A stretch of DNA of 13,043 nt from Bacteroidales bacterium (GCA_030618905.1 JAUXCL010000055.1:1-13043); one strand, 5' to 3'. Shown: positions 1 to 7,588, counted from the stretch's first letter. The notes: generated by a model not told the origin, from the sequence alone. Program-made: numbers and translations.

Positions 1-733
1 CCTGGAGTCCGATATATCCCTCCTCGGCAGTATTGACAAAATCTTCATAATCTTTGAACTTGCTATTGCCCACCATGGTTTCCCAATCAGGGCTCCAGAG
101 GTGATACTCCAGCACATTTTCACCATTCATCCAATGCACAACTGTTCCTTTGAATACGAGAATTTTCACATGGTTCCACTCCCCTGCAGGTTTGGCATTT
201 TGTGGATTTGCCGGGATCAGGTCATACAAAGCACCGGCTGCCCGATTTCCTTCAACACCAAGGCTTGCATCAGGATGTTTGGCATTATCAAGGATTTGCA
301 TTTCCGGAGCGGATTTCCAGATGGGTTGATCCGCCTTTTCCCTGGCCAGATAAAAAATACCAGAATTCCCTCCTTCCGAAACCTTCCATTCCAACGATAA
401 TTCAAAGTTTTTGTACTGGTTTCGGGTGATGATATCGCCGCCACCCCCGGCTTCCCCTTTTCCGGAGCCAAGCACATGCAAGGTGCCATCTTCAGCCACC
501 CATCCTTTTTCCGGAAAATTCTCCCGGTTGTAACCGCGCCAATGATCGGTGTTTTCCCCGTCAAAAAGTAAAACCCAGCCTTCATCGGTCTCTGTTTGGC
601 TCAATGTATTTGCTTTTTGCTCAAATTCCCCGCCCGTGCTTTCTTCCGGGGCCTTTTTCTCCGTTCCCTGCTGTCCACAGGACATCAGGAATATCAATGT
701 TATGACATTCATAATGATGATTATTCGCTTCAT
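1..733 (-). CDS. DUF1080 (3-keto-disaccharide hydrolase family) lipoprotein, 3' end outside window
   Basis: The frame is open from the ATG at 733 to the window edge, giving 244 residues without a stop. The N-terminus is a lipoprotein signal: a hydrophobic stretch at residues 4-16, then L-M-S-C with the lipidated cysteine at 19. After a polar linker (20-50) the DUF1080 domain begins at E51-G-W-V-L-L-F-D-G. It carries the family marks F110-E-L-S-L-E-W, G122-N-S-G-I-F and P143-E-M-Q-I-L-D, and runs to G-Y-I-G-L-Q at the edge. Only the short terminal strand, usually ending in R-N-I-K-I-R, should be missing. Known of the family: a concanavalin-like beta sandwich, now linked to cleavage of 3-keto-glycosides. 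It matches the first domain of the 6305-7588 protein closely and lies 34 bp behind the oxidoreductase gene at 768-2249, so it is probably the last visible gene of the same operon. An exported, membrane-anchored role is inferred; the substrate is unknown. Confidence 0.87.
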   Translation of the reverse strand, partial: MKRIIIIMNVITLIFLMSCGQQGTEKKAPEESTGGEFEQKANTLSQTETDEGWVLLFDGENTDHWRGYNRENFPEKGWVAEDGTLHVLGSGKGEAGGGGDIITRNQYKNFELSLEWKVSEGGNSGIFYLAREKADQPIWKSAPEMQILDNAKHPDASLGVEGNRAAGALYDLIPANPQNAKPAGEWNHVKILVFKGTVVHWMNGENVLEYHLWSPDWETMVGNSKFKDYEDFVNTAEEGYIGLQ

Positions 734-767
734 ATTTTTAATATTTGAATTGTTTAAACCCTGAAAA

Positions 768-2249
768 TTACAGCTCCCAACCTTCACGATAGGTATGTTT
801 AATATACTCTTCAGCTGCATTCTTCGCATTAATGGTTGCATATTGCGTATCGAAATGAGGATGTCCTTCTATAACCGTAAAGGTATCGGTGGTGACCACT
901 CTGATCTCTTCATCATCACCGATATTGGTTATTTTCATATTTTCTCCATCCCACTGCAGTTTCCTTTTCAAATCCTGCAGGCGAACGGCAAGGTTACCCA
1001 TGACCACCACTTCGTTGAATGGACCTGAATAGATAAAGTTGGATGAGGTTTGCTCACGGTTCTCAGGATTTTCCTTACAAGCCCTGATCCAATCCATTTC
1101 ATGTCCACCCTTGAAAGCATTTTCAATTCTTCTGAGTGTTGCCTCCGGGCGTTGATAGCTTTCATCCAGTTCATCCGGTAATAAAATTGGGTCTCTGCCG
1201 TAACATCCCGACATCAACTTGCCTTTAGAACCGACAAACAAGATTCCCCCACTGGGATCACCCATGATCTGACCATCTTTCAATTCAGCAGGACGAGGAG
1301 GTAATAAACCACCATCATACCAGGTAAGTTTAAGCGGGGGCAGTTTTATTTTGCCTATTTTCCCCCTGTCAGGAAACTCATAATGGACGGTTGATGCGAT
1401 GGGTGCACTTTCGGTATTGACCTGGCTGGAGCTTGCATAGAAATTATTGGGGTGCCCCAGGTTCAAAGCCCAAAATGCCGGGTCGAGGATATGACAGCCC
1501 ATATCGCCTAAAGCACCGGTTCCATAATCCCACCATGCTCTCCAGTTCCAGGGGGTATAGCTGGGATTATAAGGTCTCCAGGGAGCCGGTCCGGTAAAAA
1601 GATCCCAGGATAAAGTCTCAGGTACAGGAGGCGTATCTGCAGGACGTTCAAGTCCCTGAGGCCAGATAGGACGGTTGGTCCATGCATGGACCTCATAAAT
1701 TTCCCCGATGGCCCCATTCCAGATCCATTCACAGGTCTGCCTGATACCCTCAGCCGAATTACCCTGGTTTCCCATTTGAGTAGCAACCTGGTATTCAGTT
1801 GCCAGCTGAGTTAAGACCCTTGATTCATAAACACTGTGTGTCAATGGTTTTTGCACATAAACATGCTTACCCATCCGCATGGCCTGTGCAGCAATCATGG
1901 CATGGGTATGATCCGCAGTAGCAACGATCACGGCATCTATTGAATCACCCATCTCATCGAACATTTTCCTGTAATCCTTGTAGATCTTAGCATTGGGGTA
2001 TTTTTCAAATGTGCCGGCTGCATAAGCCTGGTCAACATCACAAAGGGCTACAATGTTTTGTGAACTTACGTTATGTACGTTAGTTGCCCCAACACCTCCA
2101 ACACCGATGCCGGCAATATTCAGCGTATCACTTGGCACCTGATGGCCCAGTCCGGAGATCACATAGCTAGGCAGGATCGTGAATCCGGCAGCAGCAGTGG
2201 CAGCAGTTCCGATAAAACTGCGACGGTTCATTTTGTTTTTCTTTTCCAT
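768..2249 (-). CDS. Tat-exported Gfo/Idh/MocA family oxidoreductase (QKP variant)
   Basis: A 493-residue protein. Residues 8-14 (N-R-R-S-F-I-G) followed by an Ala-rich segment form a twin-arginine signal, so it is expected to be exported folded with its nucleotide bound. The Rossmann fold starts near 43, with G47-I-G-V-G-G-V-G as the dinucleotide loop and C70-D-V-D closing strand 2. A-T-A-D-H-T-H follows at 110-116. The catalytic-lysine motif, usually E-K-P, reads Q133-K-P here. The C-terminal domain has W239-W-D-Y-G-T-G-A-L-G-D-M-G-C-H-I-L-D, with the G-D-x-x-x-H-x-x-D pattern at 248-256 that supplies active-site residues in this family. Known relatives oxidise or reduce sugar hydroxyls with NAD(P). 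The start could be M1 or M7; both keep the RR motif, and M1 gives a typical n-region. It sits 20 bp after the stop of the 2270-3328 gene, in the operon. It is probably a glycoside or polyol dehydrogenase; the substrate is not predictable. Confidence 0.9.
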   Translation of the reverse strand: MEKKNKMNRRSFIGTAATAAAGFTILPSYVISGLGHQVPSDTLNIAGIGVGGVGATNVHNVSSQNIVALCDVDQAYAAGTFEKYPNAKIYKDYRKMFDEMGDSIDAVIVATADHTHAMIAAQAMRMGKHVYVQKPLTHSVYESRVLTQLATEYQVATQMGNQGNSAEGIRQTCEWIWNGAIGEIYEVHAWTNRPIWPQGLERPADTPPVPETLSWDLFTGPAPWRPYNPSYTPWNWRAWWDYGTGALGDMGCHILDPAFWALNLGHPNNFYASSSQVNTESAPIASTVHYEFPDRGKIGKIKLPPLKLTWYDGGLLPPRPAELKDGQIMGDPSGGILFVGSKGKLMSGCYGRDPILLPDELDESYQRPEATLRRIENAFKGGHEMDWIRACKENPENREQTSSNFIYSGPFNEVVVMGNLAVRLQDLKRKLQWDGENMKITNIGDDEEIRVVTTDTFTVIEGHPHFDTQYATINAKNAAEEYIKHTYREGWEL

Positions 2250-2269
2250 AGGCTTATTTTAATTATGAT

Positions 2270-3328
2270 TTAATCTTTCCTGATTTGTCTGATTTCTCTG
2301 GCAGCATTACTTTCAAATGACAATTCGATAATCCTGATGACATCCCTGGCCTGTTGTGGAGTGACTATTATATCCGTATCATTAACCAGGACATCATAAA
2401 CATTCTCATAAAAGCGCTGATAGGATCCAGCCCGGGTTTCCAGCTTAATTCTATCTGCACCATCTTCCCTGGTATAATGCAATATCCCCCATTGATCTTC
2501 ATTTTCCCGGCCCCAATCCGCTGTACCCGGGATCAATCCATTTTTGAGGGCTGCTTCCTGTGGATCAAGGCCATATTTCACATAGGAGCCTTTGCGCCCA
2601 TGAAGGATAAATCTTGGCCCGGGTTCCATGACCATCATTCCCGCTTTCAAGATAGCAGTATGAGAAAGGTAAGAAAGTTGTATGGAGAAATAATCATCCA
2701 CCGGGCTTTCTTTCCGCTGTGCTTTGATATCAGCAAAAACGGCATCAGGAATTCCAAATAAGACCAGTGCCTGATCGATAAGATGGGATCCCAGGTCATA
2801 AACGATTCCGCCTCCCGGTTTATCCTCATCCCTCCAGGCATTTGCAGGCAATTCCGGGCGATACCTGTCAAAATGGGATTCATATTCAAGCAGATCACCG
2901 AGGACCTGCTGGTCAAGCAGCTTTTGAATCGTTAAAAAATCACCATCCCATCTTCTGTTCTGGTAAACAAATATTTGACAGGCGCTATCTTCAGACAATT
3001 GAATTAATTCATCGGCTTCAACCGAAGTTGGCACAAAAGGTTTCTCAACCACAACATGCTTCCCGGCTTCAAGCGATGCCTTGATCATGGAATAATGCAA
3101 AGCATTCGGAGTGCAAATAATGACCAGGTCTATGTCATCATCATGGATCAACTCCCGGAAATCCCTGAGGATGGTCACATGAGGATAAACTTCTTTGGAC
3201 GAATCCCCATGCCTTTCAACGATCTTTGATAATTCAAAACCCTTCATATGCTCCAGAAATGGTGCATGAAAGACTTTTCCTGAAAGTCCGAAACCAATAA
3301 TACCGGTTCTGATTATTTGTTCAGCCAA
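2270..3328 (-). CDS. Cytosolic Gfo/Idh/MocA oxidoreductase, scyllo-inositol dehydrogenase (IolW/YdgJ)-like, TTG start
   Basis: A 352-residue protein with no signal peptide, so it should act in the cytoplasm. The Rossmann loop is G12-F-G-L-S-G-K-V-F-H-A-P, followed by C72-T-P-N, the catalytic-lysine motif E95-K-P, N124-R-R-W-D, S151-H-F-D-R-Y-R-P and G172-G-G-I-V-Y-D-L-G-S-H-L-I-D. The later G-S-Y-V-K-Y-G-L-D-P-Q-E segment also matches my recollection of E. coli YdgJ and Bacillus IolW, NADP-dependent scyllo-inositol dehydrogenases, and length agrees. Paralogues in this group can act on other polyols or keto-sugars, so the exact substrate is open. The start codon is TTG (CAA at 3326-3328 on the plus strand). 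The frame is closed by a stop about 18 bp upstream, and the first in-frame ATG is codon 28, which would remove the nucleotide loop. The TTG lies only 2 bp after the stop of the 3331-4182 gene with no Shine-Dalgarno, suggesting translational coupling. Confidence 0.88.
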   Translation of the reverse strand: MAEQIIRTGIIGFGLSGKVFHAPFLEHMKGFELSKIVERHGDSSKEVYPHVTILRDFRELIHDDDIDLVIICTPNALHYSMIKASLEAGKHVVVEKPFVPTSVEADELIQLSEDSACQIFVYQNRRWDGDFLTIQKLLDQQVLGDLLEYESHFDRYRPELPANAWRDEDKPGGGIVYDLGSHLIDQALVLFGIPDAVFADIKAQRKESPVDDYFSIQLSYLSHTAILKAGMMVMEPGPRFILHGRKGSYVKYGLDPQEAALKNGLIPGTADWGRENEDQWGILHYTREDGADRIKLETRAGSYQRFYENVYDVLVNDTDIIVTPQQARDVIRIIELSFESNAAREIRQIRKD

Positions 3329-3330
3329 GT

Positions 3331-4182
3331 TTAGCGGTATTTCAAATTAGCGAGGTACTCGTAGCTCTTTTTTATGCTTTCAAAGGGGTCTATTTTAAAT
3401 GATTCCTGTTCCAAAAAGTAAAACTCCATTCCAGCCATTTCTTTTTCCCTGAAAAGATTTGGCCAATCAATGATGCCATTGCCGATCTCGGTAGATTCAT
3501 TTTTATCTGTTTTGTCCATATCCTTCACATGCCATAAGCCAAAACGACCTGGGTACCGGACAAAATAATCCATGGGTTTACCCCCACCGAATACCATCCA
3601 GTAAAAGTCGAGCTGCATGGTAACCAGCTCAGGTTGAGTGCTATCGAGCAATACCTCATAAGGGATCATCCCATCCATCACCTCAAATTCAAATGCATGA
3701 TTATGATATCCGAACTTCAAGCCGGAAGTATTACACATCTGCCCGATATCATTAAATTGATCTGCCAATTTTTTATAATCATCGAGTGATTTTCTCCGGG
3801 CAGCTGGTATGGAAGGTATAACCAGGTATTTATGACCGGCTTCCATTGTATCATCAATGACCTTCTGTGCAGCAAGGACATCAAACATGGCATGTGAACT
3901 CACCGGGGATAATCCCAGTTCAATGGCAATCTTCATGTATTCCCGGGGTGTGTAGCCATAGAATTTACCATCCGCATAACCCGCTGCCTCTATTGAATTA
4001 TAACCTATATCGGCAATTGCTTTTAAGGTGTCCATAAAGTTTTCCTTAACCTGCTTTTGAAGCGTATAAAGCTGGATGCCAATAAATTTTGTTGGTGGCA
4101 TGGCAAATAACTTTGGAGGTAAAATGAGGCCTGCAGCTACCGTTGCAGACATGCCTTTAATAAAGTTTCTTCGTGAAATCAT
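3331..4182 (-). CDS. Tat-exported sugar phosphate isomerase/epimerase-like TIM-barrel protein
   Basis: A 283-residue protein of the xylose-isomerase-like / AP-endonuclease-2 TIM-barrel superfamily, the usual length once the signal is removed. Residues 3-9 (S-R-R-N-F-I-K) are a near-consensus twin-arginine motif, followed by a hydrophobic segment (11-22) and a likely cleavage region near F26-A-M. Barrel landmarks are I35-G-I-Q-L-Y-T, S63-I-E-A-A, S96-H-A-M-F, Y159-H-N-H-A-F-E-F, M189-Q-L-D-F-Y-W, L216-W-H-V-K-D-M and Y255-F-L-E-Q-E. The candidate metal-binding residues E65, H97, H160/H162, D192, H218 and E258/E260 fall at strand ends, as in IolE- and epimerase-type members. Known members isomerise, epimerise or dehydrate keto-sugars and inosose. 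Tat export implies a periplasmic keto-sugar substrate, consistent with flanking Tat oxidoreductases and DUF1080 proteins. It could be the lyase, hydratase or epimerase step of the pathway; which one cannot be told. The gap upstream (4183-4230) holds a 7-bp-period repeat. Confidence 0.87.
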   Translation of the reverse strand: MISRRNFIKGMSATVAAGLILPPKLFAMPPTKFIGIQLYTLQKQVKENFMDTLKAIADIGYNSIEAAGYADGKFYGYTPREYMKIAIELGLSPVSSHAMFDVLAAQKVIDDTMEAGHKYLVIPSIPAARRKSLDDYKKLADQFNDIGQMCNTSGLKFGYHNHAFEFEVMDGMIPYEVLLDSTQPELVTMQLDFYWMVFGGGKPMDYFVRYPGRFGLWHVKDMDKTDKNESTEIGNGIIDWPNLFREKEMAGMEFYFLEQESFKIDPFESIKKSYEYLANLKYR

Positions 4183-4189
4183 AGATAAG

Positions 4190-4217
4190 TTTGCTATTTA
4201 CTATTTGCTATTTACTA
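4190..4217. repeat. Perfect 14-bp tandem duplication with 7-bp sub-period
   Basis: TTTGCTATTTACTA occurs twice head to tail (4190-4203 and 4204-4217). On the minus strand each unit is two heptads, TAGTAAA then TAGCAAA, so the array is four heptads. It fills most of the gap between the oxidoreductase gene at 4231-5784 and the TIM-barrel gene at 3331-4182, inside the operon, and ends 8 bp before the latter's ATG, where it could affect translation start. Confidence 0.9.
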
Positions 4218-4223
4218 AGTAAA
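4211..4223. repeat. Short palindrome next to the heptad array
   Basis: TTTACTAAGTAAA is a perfect inverted repeat of 6-bp arms around one base, overlapping the last heptad of the adjacent array. A TATTTTTA element lies beside it on the minus strand (4220-4227). It could be a small operator or a by-product of the AT-rich repeat; nothing else supports regulation. Confidence 0.4.
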
Positions 4224-4230
4224 AATATTA

Positions 4231-5784
4231 TTACATAATTTTTTGTTTATCAGGATCCCAGTATACTTTCCTGTTTTCCCTGTACGCGATAGTGCCCATG
4301 TGGGCGGTCATGGCTTCTTCAAAACCCACATCAACATTGCAACTGGGTTGTGTACCTTCCCTGATGCAATCAATCCACTCTTTGATATGCAAATGGGAAG
4401 TATCGACCCGTTTTCCTCCCCGATAGGTAAAAAGCAGTCCCCTGCCGGCAAAATATTGCTCCGTTGCTGAGGTGATGGCATCAACTTGCTTCATCCCGGG
4501 TGTAAAAGAATAAATGGGCAGCTCGGGATCGATGATATTATCCTGAATTTTCTGCTTGTACTTTGTTGATCCCGGGTCGACATAGATTTTCAGGTCACTG
4601 CCTACTTCCATGTAAGCATCATGTCCCATAATCACACGTCCTCTTCGCTTATCACTGGCCAGGGTGGCACTATAGAGTAAAGACAGGTCCTGATCCGGAT
4701 ACTCATAAACCTGGTTGAGTACATCAGGAACTGTTCTTCCGTCTTTATAAAAGTAGATCCCCCCGGAGGATACAGCGGAATCAGGAATGCCAAGTTCGAG
4801 GATCTGGTTCATGGCATCATATTCATGCGTAAACAGATCTCCGGATAACCCGGTGCTGTAATCCCACCAGCAACGCCACCTGAAAAACCTTTTTAAGCTG
4901 AATGGATGGTAAGGTGCAGGACCAAGGAACTGATCCCAATCTATATTTTGAGGACCGGCTTGCTCATCGATCGGATATACCCAGGCACCCGTCGGGTGAT
5001 TCCTGTTGGTCGTTACTTCCACCAGCGAAATTTTTCCCAAAACACCTTTCTGTATCGCTTCCCGTGCTTTGAAATAGCTCTCCGTCTGCCTCAGTTGATG
5101 ACCCAGTTGGAATACGACATTATTCTCTTTTACCGCCCTGACGACCTCGTAGGTTTCCGGTACTGTCCAGGTCATAGGCTTCTCACAATACACATGCTTG
5201 CCCTGATTAGCCGCATCTATGGATATTTGGGCATGCCAGTGATCCGGGGTAGCGATGATCACTGCATCTATATCATCAGCTGCCAATAATTCCTGATAAG
5301 TCCTGTATCTTTTGGGTGCGGCCCCTTGTTTCCCATCCGTACCTTCCCGGTGCAGGTTGGAAGCAGCCTGAATGGCCTTTTCTGCATTAATATCATAAAT
5401 ATCGCAGATCCCTTTGAATTCAACATTTAAATCTTCCTGATCCAGGTATTCTTCATAGCGCTTATCCGTCTTGTTTTCCAATGCTTCTTCTTTCCATTGG
5501 TCAACCGTTTTGGGATGAATAAAACCGGATGATTTCATCAAGGCCCTGCCGCGACTACCACTTCCAATAATGCCAAGCCGTATTTTTCCCTCTTTTGGAA
5601 CATTTCTCATGGCAAGCGGATTGATCGCATCAAGCTCTATATCTTCCTGTATCACGCTTCTAAGCAGCTTGCTATACCTTTGCTTTCTGAACCAGCCATA
5701 AGCAAAAGCACCCAGCACAGGTATGGTAGCCAGCCCTTTAATGACATCCCTTCTGTTGATCTTGCCTTTATTCTGATCTTCCAT
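4231..5784 (-). CDS. Tat-signal Gfo/Idh/MocA family oxidoreductase (large form)
   Basis: A 517-residue oxidoreductase. The N-terminus has N10-R-R-D-V-I-K-G followed by a short hydrophobic stretch (18-31), a twin-arginine-like signal. No clear A-x-A cleavage site follows, so it may stay membrane-anchored, with a basic linker at 32-42. The Rossmann loop is G71-I-I-G-S-G-S-R-G. An insertion of roughly 40 residues (about 86-122) lies between the first helix and F123-K-G-I-C-D. Then come I177-A-T-P-D-H-W-H, the intact catalytic-lysine motif E201-K-P and G228-H-Q. W306-W-D-Y-S-T-G-L-S-G-D-L-F-T-H-E-Y-D holds the active-site G-D-x-x-x-H-x-x-D pattern. Unlike the paralogue at 768-2249 it keeps the Glu of E-K-P, so the two probably do different reactions or use different substrates. 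It begins 5 bp after the DoxX gene stop, so the two are likely co-transcribed. NAD(P)-dependent oxidation of a sugar or glycoside is inferred. Confidence 0.9.
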   Translation of the reverse strand: MEDQNKGKINRRDVIKGLATIPVLGAFAYGWFRKQRYSKLLRSVIQEDIELDAINPLAMRNVPKEGKIRLGIIGSGSRGRALMKSSGFIHPKTVDQWKEEALENKTDKRYEEYLDQEDLNVEFKGICDIYDINAEKAIQAASNLHREGTDGKQGAAPKRYRTYQELLAADDIDAVIIATPDHWHAQISIDAANQGKHVYCEKPMTWTVPETYEVVRAVKENNVVFQLGHQLRQTESYFKAREAIQKGVLGKISLVEVTTNRNHPTGAWVYPIDEQAGPQNIDWDQFLGPAPYHPFSLKRFFRWRCWWDYSTGLSGDLFTHEYDAMNQILELGIPDSAVSSGGIYFYKDGRTVPDVLNQVYEYPDQDLSLLYSATLASDKRRGRVIMGHDAYMEVGSDLKIYVDPGSTKYKQKIQDNIIDPELPIYSFTPGMKQVDAITSATEQYFAGRGLLFTYRGGKRVDTSHLHIKEWIDCIREGTQPSCNVDVGFEEAMTAHMGTIAYRENRKVYWDPDKQKIM

Positions 5785-5789
5785 AGTTT

Positions 5790-6296
5790 CTAATCAATAG
5801 TTTTGCTCCCGGGTTTAAATATGAATCGGTCCAGCCCAATTTGCTTAGCGGTCGGAAAAAGTAAGAGGATAACCAGGGCCACAAGTTCAATAAGTATCTT
5901 GTTAACGATCAAATAACTACCCTCCATGGGCATGGCATACTTCAGGCCAATGAAAGGTGGATGAGAAAGATAATAGAAAGACAATAAAATGATCCCGGCC
6001 ATGATGGCATACCTGGAGAATAAACCGAGGATCAGGCTCAATCCAATGGCTATCAGTCCCCAGATATTCAGAAAATCTGTGGCGTTCAATATGTTTGGAT
6101 TTGCAGCCAGGGAGTGGAATTGGTCCTTGAATATCCCTTCTGAGTCTAATAAGAAGCCAACGCTTGACCAGTTAGGATTGACAAGCTTAACCAGTCCCTC
6201 ATAGAGAAAATGCCATCCAATCAATACCCGCAATACCACCAGCCAAAACAGTTGTGATTTGGAATAATTCAGTATTTTTTCAAGCATCATAAACAT
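5790..6296 (-). CDS. DoxX family inner-membrane protein
   Basis: A 168-residue hydrophobic protein with four predicted membrane segments (about 17-36, 73-92, 94-111 and 127-148). The first ends in the DoxX signature L-I-G-W-H-F-L-Y-E-G-L-V-K-L (25-38). Length and topology fit the DoxX/DoxD family. DoxD is a quinone-reacting subunit of archaeal thiosulfate:quinone oxidoreductase; most bacterial DoxX proteins have no defined role. The start region encodes M-F-M-M, so codons 1, 3 or 4 could initiate. The first ATG is taken because it lies only 8 bp from the upstream stop. Position between a DUF1080 lipoprotein gene and a Tat oxidoreductase gene, with gaps of 8 and 5 bp, suggests it serves the same pathway, perhaps passing electrons from periplasmic sugar oxidation to quinone. 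That role is speculation. Confidence 0.87.
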   Translation of the reverse strand: MFMMLEKILNYSKSQLFWLVVLRVLIGWHFLYEGLVKLVNPNWSSVGFLLDSEGIFKDQFHSLAANPNILNATDFLNIWGLIAIGLSLILGLFSRYAIMAGIILLSFYYLSHPPFIGLKYAMPMEGSYLIVNKILIELVALVILLLFPTAKQIGLDRFIFKPGSKTID

Positions 6297-6304
6297 TAAG
6301 AGGG

Positions 6305-7588
6305 TTATAATTCTTTTAAATGGATATTTCTCCAGCGCACCTTGATACCTCCACCATCGTGGATCTGTAAGGCTACGGAGCCATCTGCTTCTCCAATCAG
6401 ATCATCCTGCAAATCAGTCATCAGTTCATTATTCAGCCATGTCATGACCCTGTCTCCCTGAACAAGAATGACCAGTTCATTCCATACACCCGGTTGAAGA
6501 ATATCTTCCTTTTCTTCAGGTATCCGGGCGAGCCAGCCCCTTCCATAAGACTCGTAAATACCTCCGGTATCATTGCCTCGCGGTGCCACTTCAACCTGCC
6601 AGCCTTTGATCTTGATACCCTCAAGTGAAGATCTGAAGAAAACCCCGGAGTTACCATCTGCTTCCTGCTTAAACTCAAGGCGCAGTATGAAATCCTTATA
6701 ACTCTTATTGGTCGAAAGGTATCCATATTTTGCGTCAGGGCCACTCTCGCATACCAGTTCATTATTTTCGACATACCATTTTTCAGTTCCATGTATGGTC
6801 CACCCTTTCAAGTCATTCCCATTGAACAAAGGAACACCGGGATCTGTCAAATCACGGATCTTAATGTTTCTGAACATGATCATATTGCCATGGTCCTGAA
6901 GCCCGATGTGGCCCGACCTGGCCAAACCATATCCGGGATAATCTTTCCATTTACTTTTCAGCACCCTGTCTTTCCAATCATCAGTCCATAGTTCATATTG
7001 CAGAACCATATTGCCGTTAAGCCAATGTTGTACAATCCTGTCTTTGACAATAATCCTGCTCGAATTAAACTCACCAACAGGCATCAGCACCTTATTAAAG
7101 GCATTATGCATGGCGTAATTGGCCCCGGTCAGTTGCCAATCTTCGAGTTTGTCAGGATATCCCAGGTCATCAAGCAATTGATATTCCGGGCCGGTGGCAT
7201 AAACAGCAGGATAGTCATTTTCCAGTACATAAAAAAAGATACCGCTATTACCTGCTTCAGATACCGCCCATTCAAGGCTTAACTCAAAATCCTCGTATTG
7301 GGCAACGCTGATGATATCTCCTCCAAGGTCTCCTCCTTTACCAAGGGCCACCAGGTTTCCATCAATGACCTGCCATCCATCATTCACCGTCTTGTGTTTG
7401 AATCCACGCCATCCTTCAGTAGACTCTCCATCAAACATTAAAATCCAACCCTCTTCTATCTCCTGGGCGCTGAGTTGATTATTGACAGGCTGATTATCCT
7501 GCGGACACGAACCTTGTTGACAAGATGAAGTTTTGGCCAACATCAAAAGGATGATGATGACATATACCGGTGTAATATGCTTGATCAT
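6305..7588 (-). CDS. Double-domain DUF1080 (3-keto-disaccharide hydrolase family) lipoprotein
   Basis: A 427-residue protein with two tandem DUF1080 beta-sandwich domains. The first (about 46-247) starts E46-G-W-I-L-M-F-D-G, carries G113-N-S-G-I-F-F and P134-E-Y-Q-L-L-D, and ends G-H-I-G-L-Q-D-H-G...F-R-N-I-K-I-R. The second (about 251-427) starts V252-P-L-F-N-G, repeats G312-N-S-G-V-F-F, has W330-Q-V-E-V, and ends R-W-R-N-I-H-L-K-E-L. The N-terminus is hydrophobic (5-18), then T-S-S-C with Cys23; this lipobox is weak because the usual Leu at -3 is Thr, but the following Q-Q-G resembles the lipoprotein at 1-733. Pfam names this family 3-keto-disaccharide hydrolase, implying hydrolysis or elimination of oxidised glycosides. 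It is the promoter-proximal gene of the minus-strand operon, 8 bp before the DoxX gene. Whether both domains are catalytic or one binds sugar cannot be decided by eye. Confidence 0.9.
   Translation of the reverse strand: MIKHITPVYVIIILLMLAKTSSCQQGSCPQDNQPVNNQLSAQEIEEGWILMFDGESTEGWRGFKHKTVNDGWQVIDGNLVALGKGGDLGGDIISVAQYEDFELSLEWAVSEAGNSGIFFYVLENDYPAVYATGPEYQLLDDLGYPDKLEDWQLTGANYAMHNAFNKVLMPVGEFNSSRIIVKDRIVQHWLNGNMVLQYELWTDDWKDRVLKSKWKDYPGYGLARSGHIGLQDHGNMIMFRNIKIRDLTDPGVPLFNGNDLKGWTIHGTEKWYVENNELVCESGPDAKYGYLSTNKSYKDFILRLEFKQEADGNSGVFFRSSLEGIKIKGWQVEVAPRGNDTGGIYESYGRGWLARIPEEKEDILQPGVWNELVILVQGDRVMTWLNNELMTDLQDDLIGEADGSVALQIHDGGGIKVRWRNIHLKEL

Noticed and set aside
217..585. 122-residue minus-strand open frame
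   Set aside because: It is an out-of-frame reading of the DUF1080 lipoprotein gene at 1-733, whose true frame shows clear family motifs.
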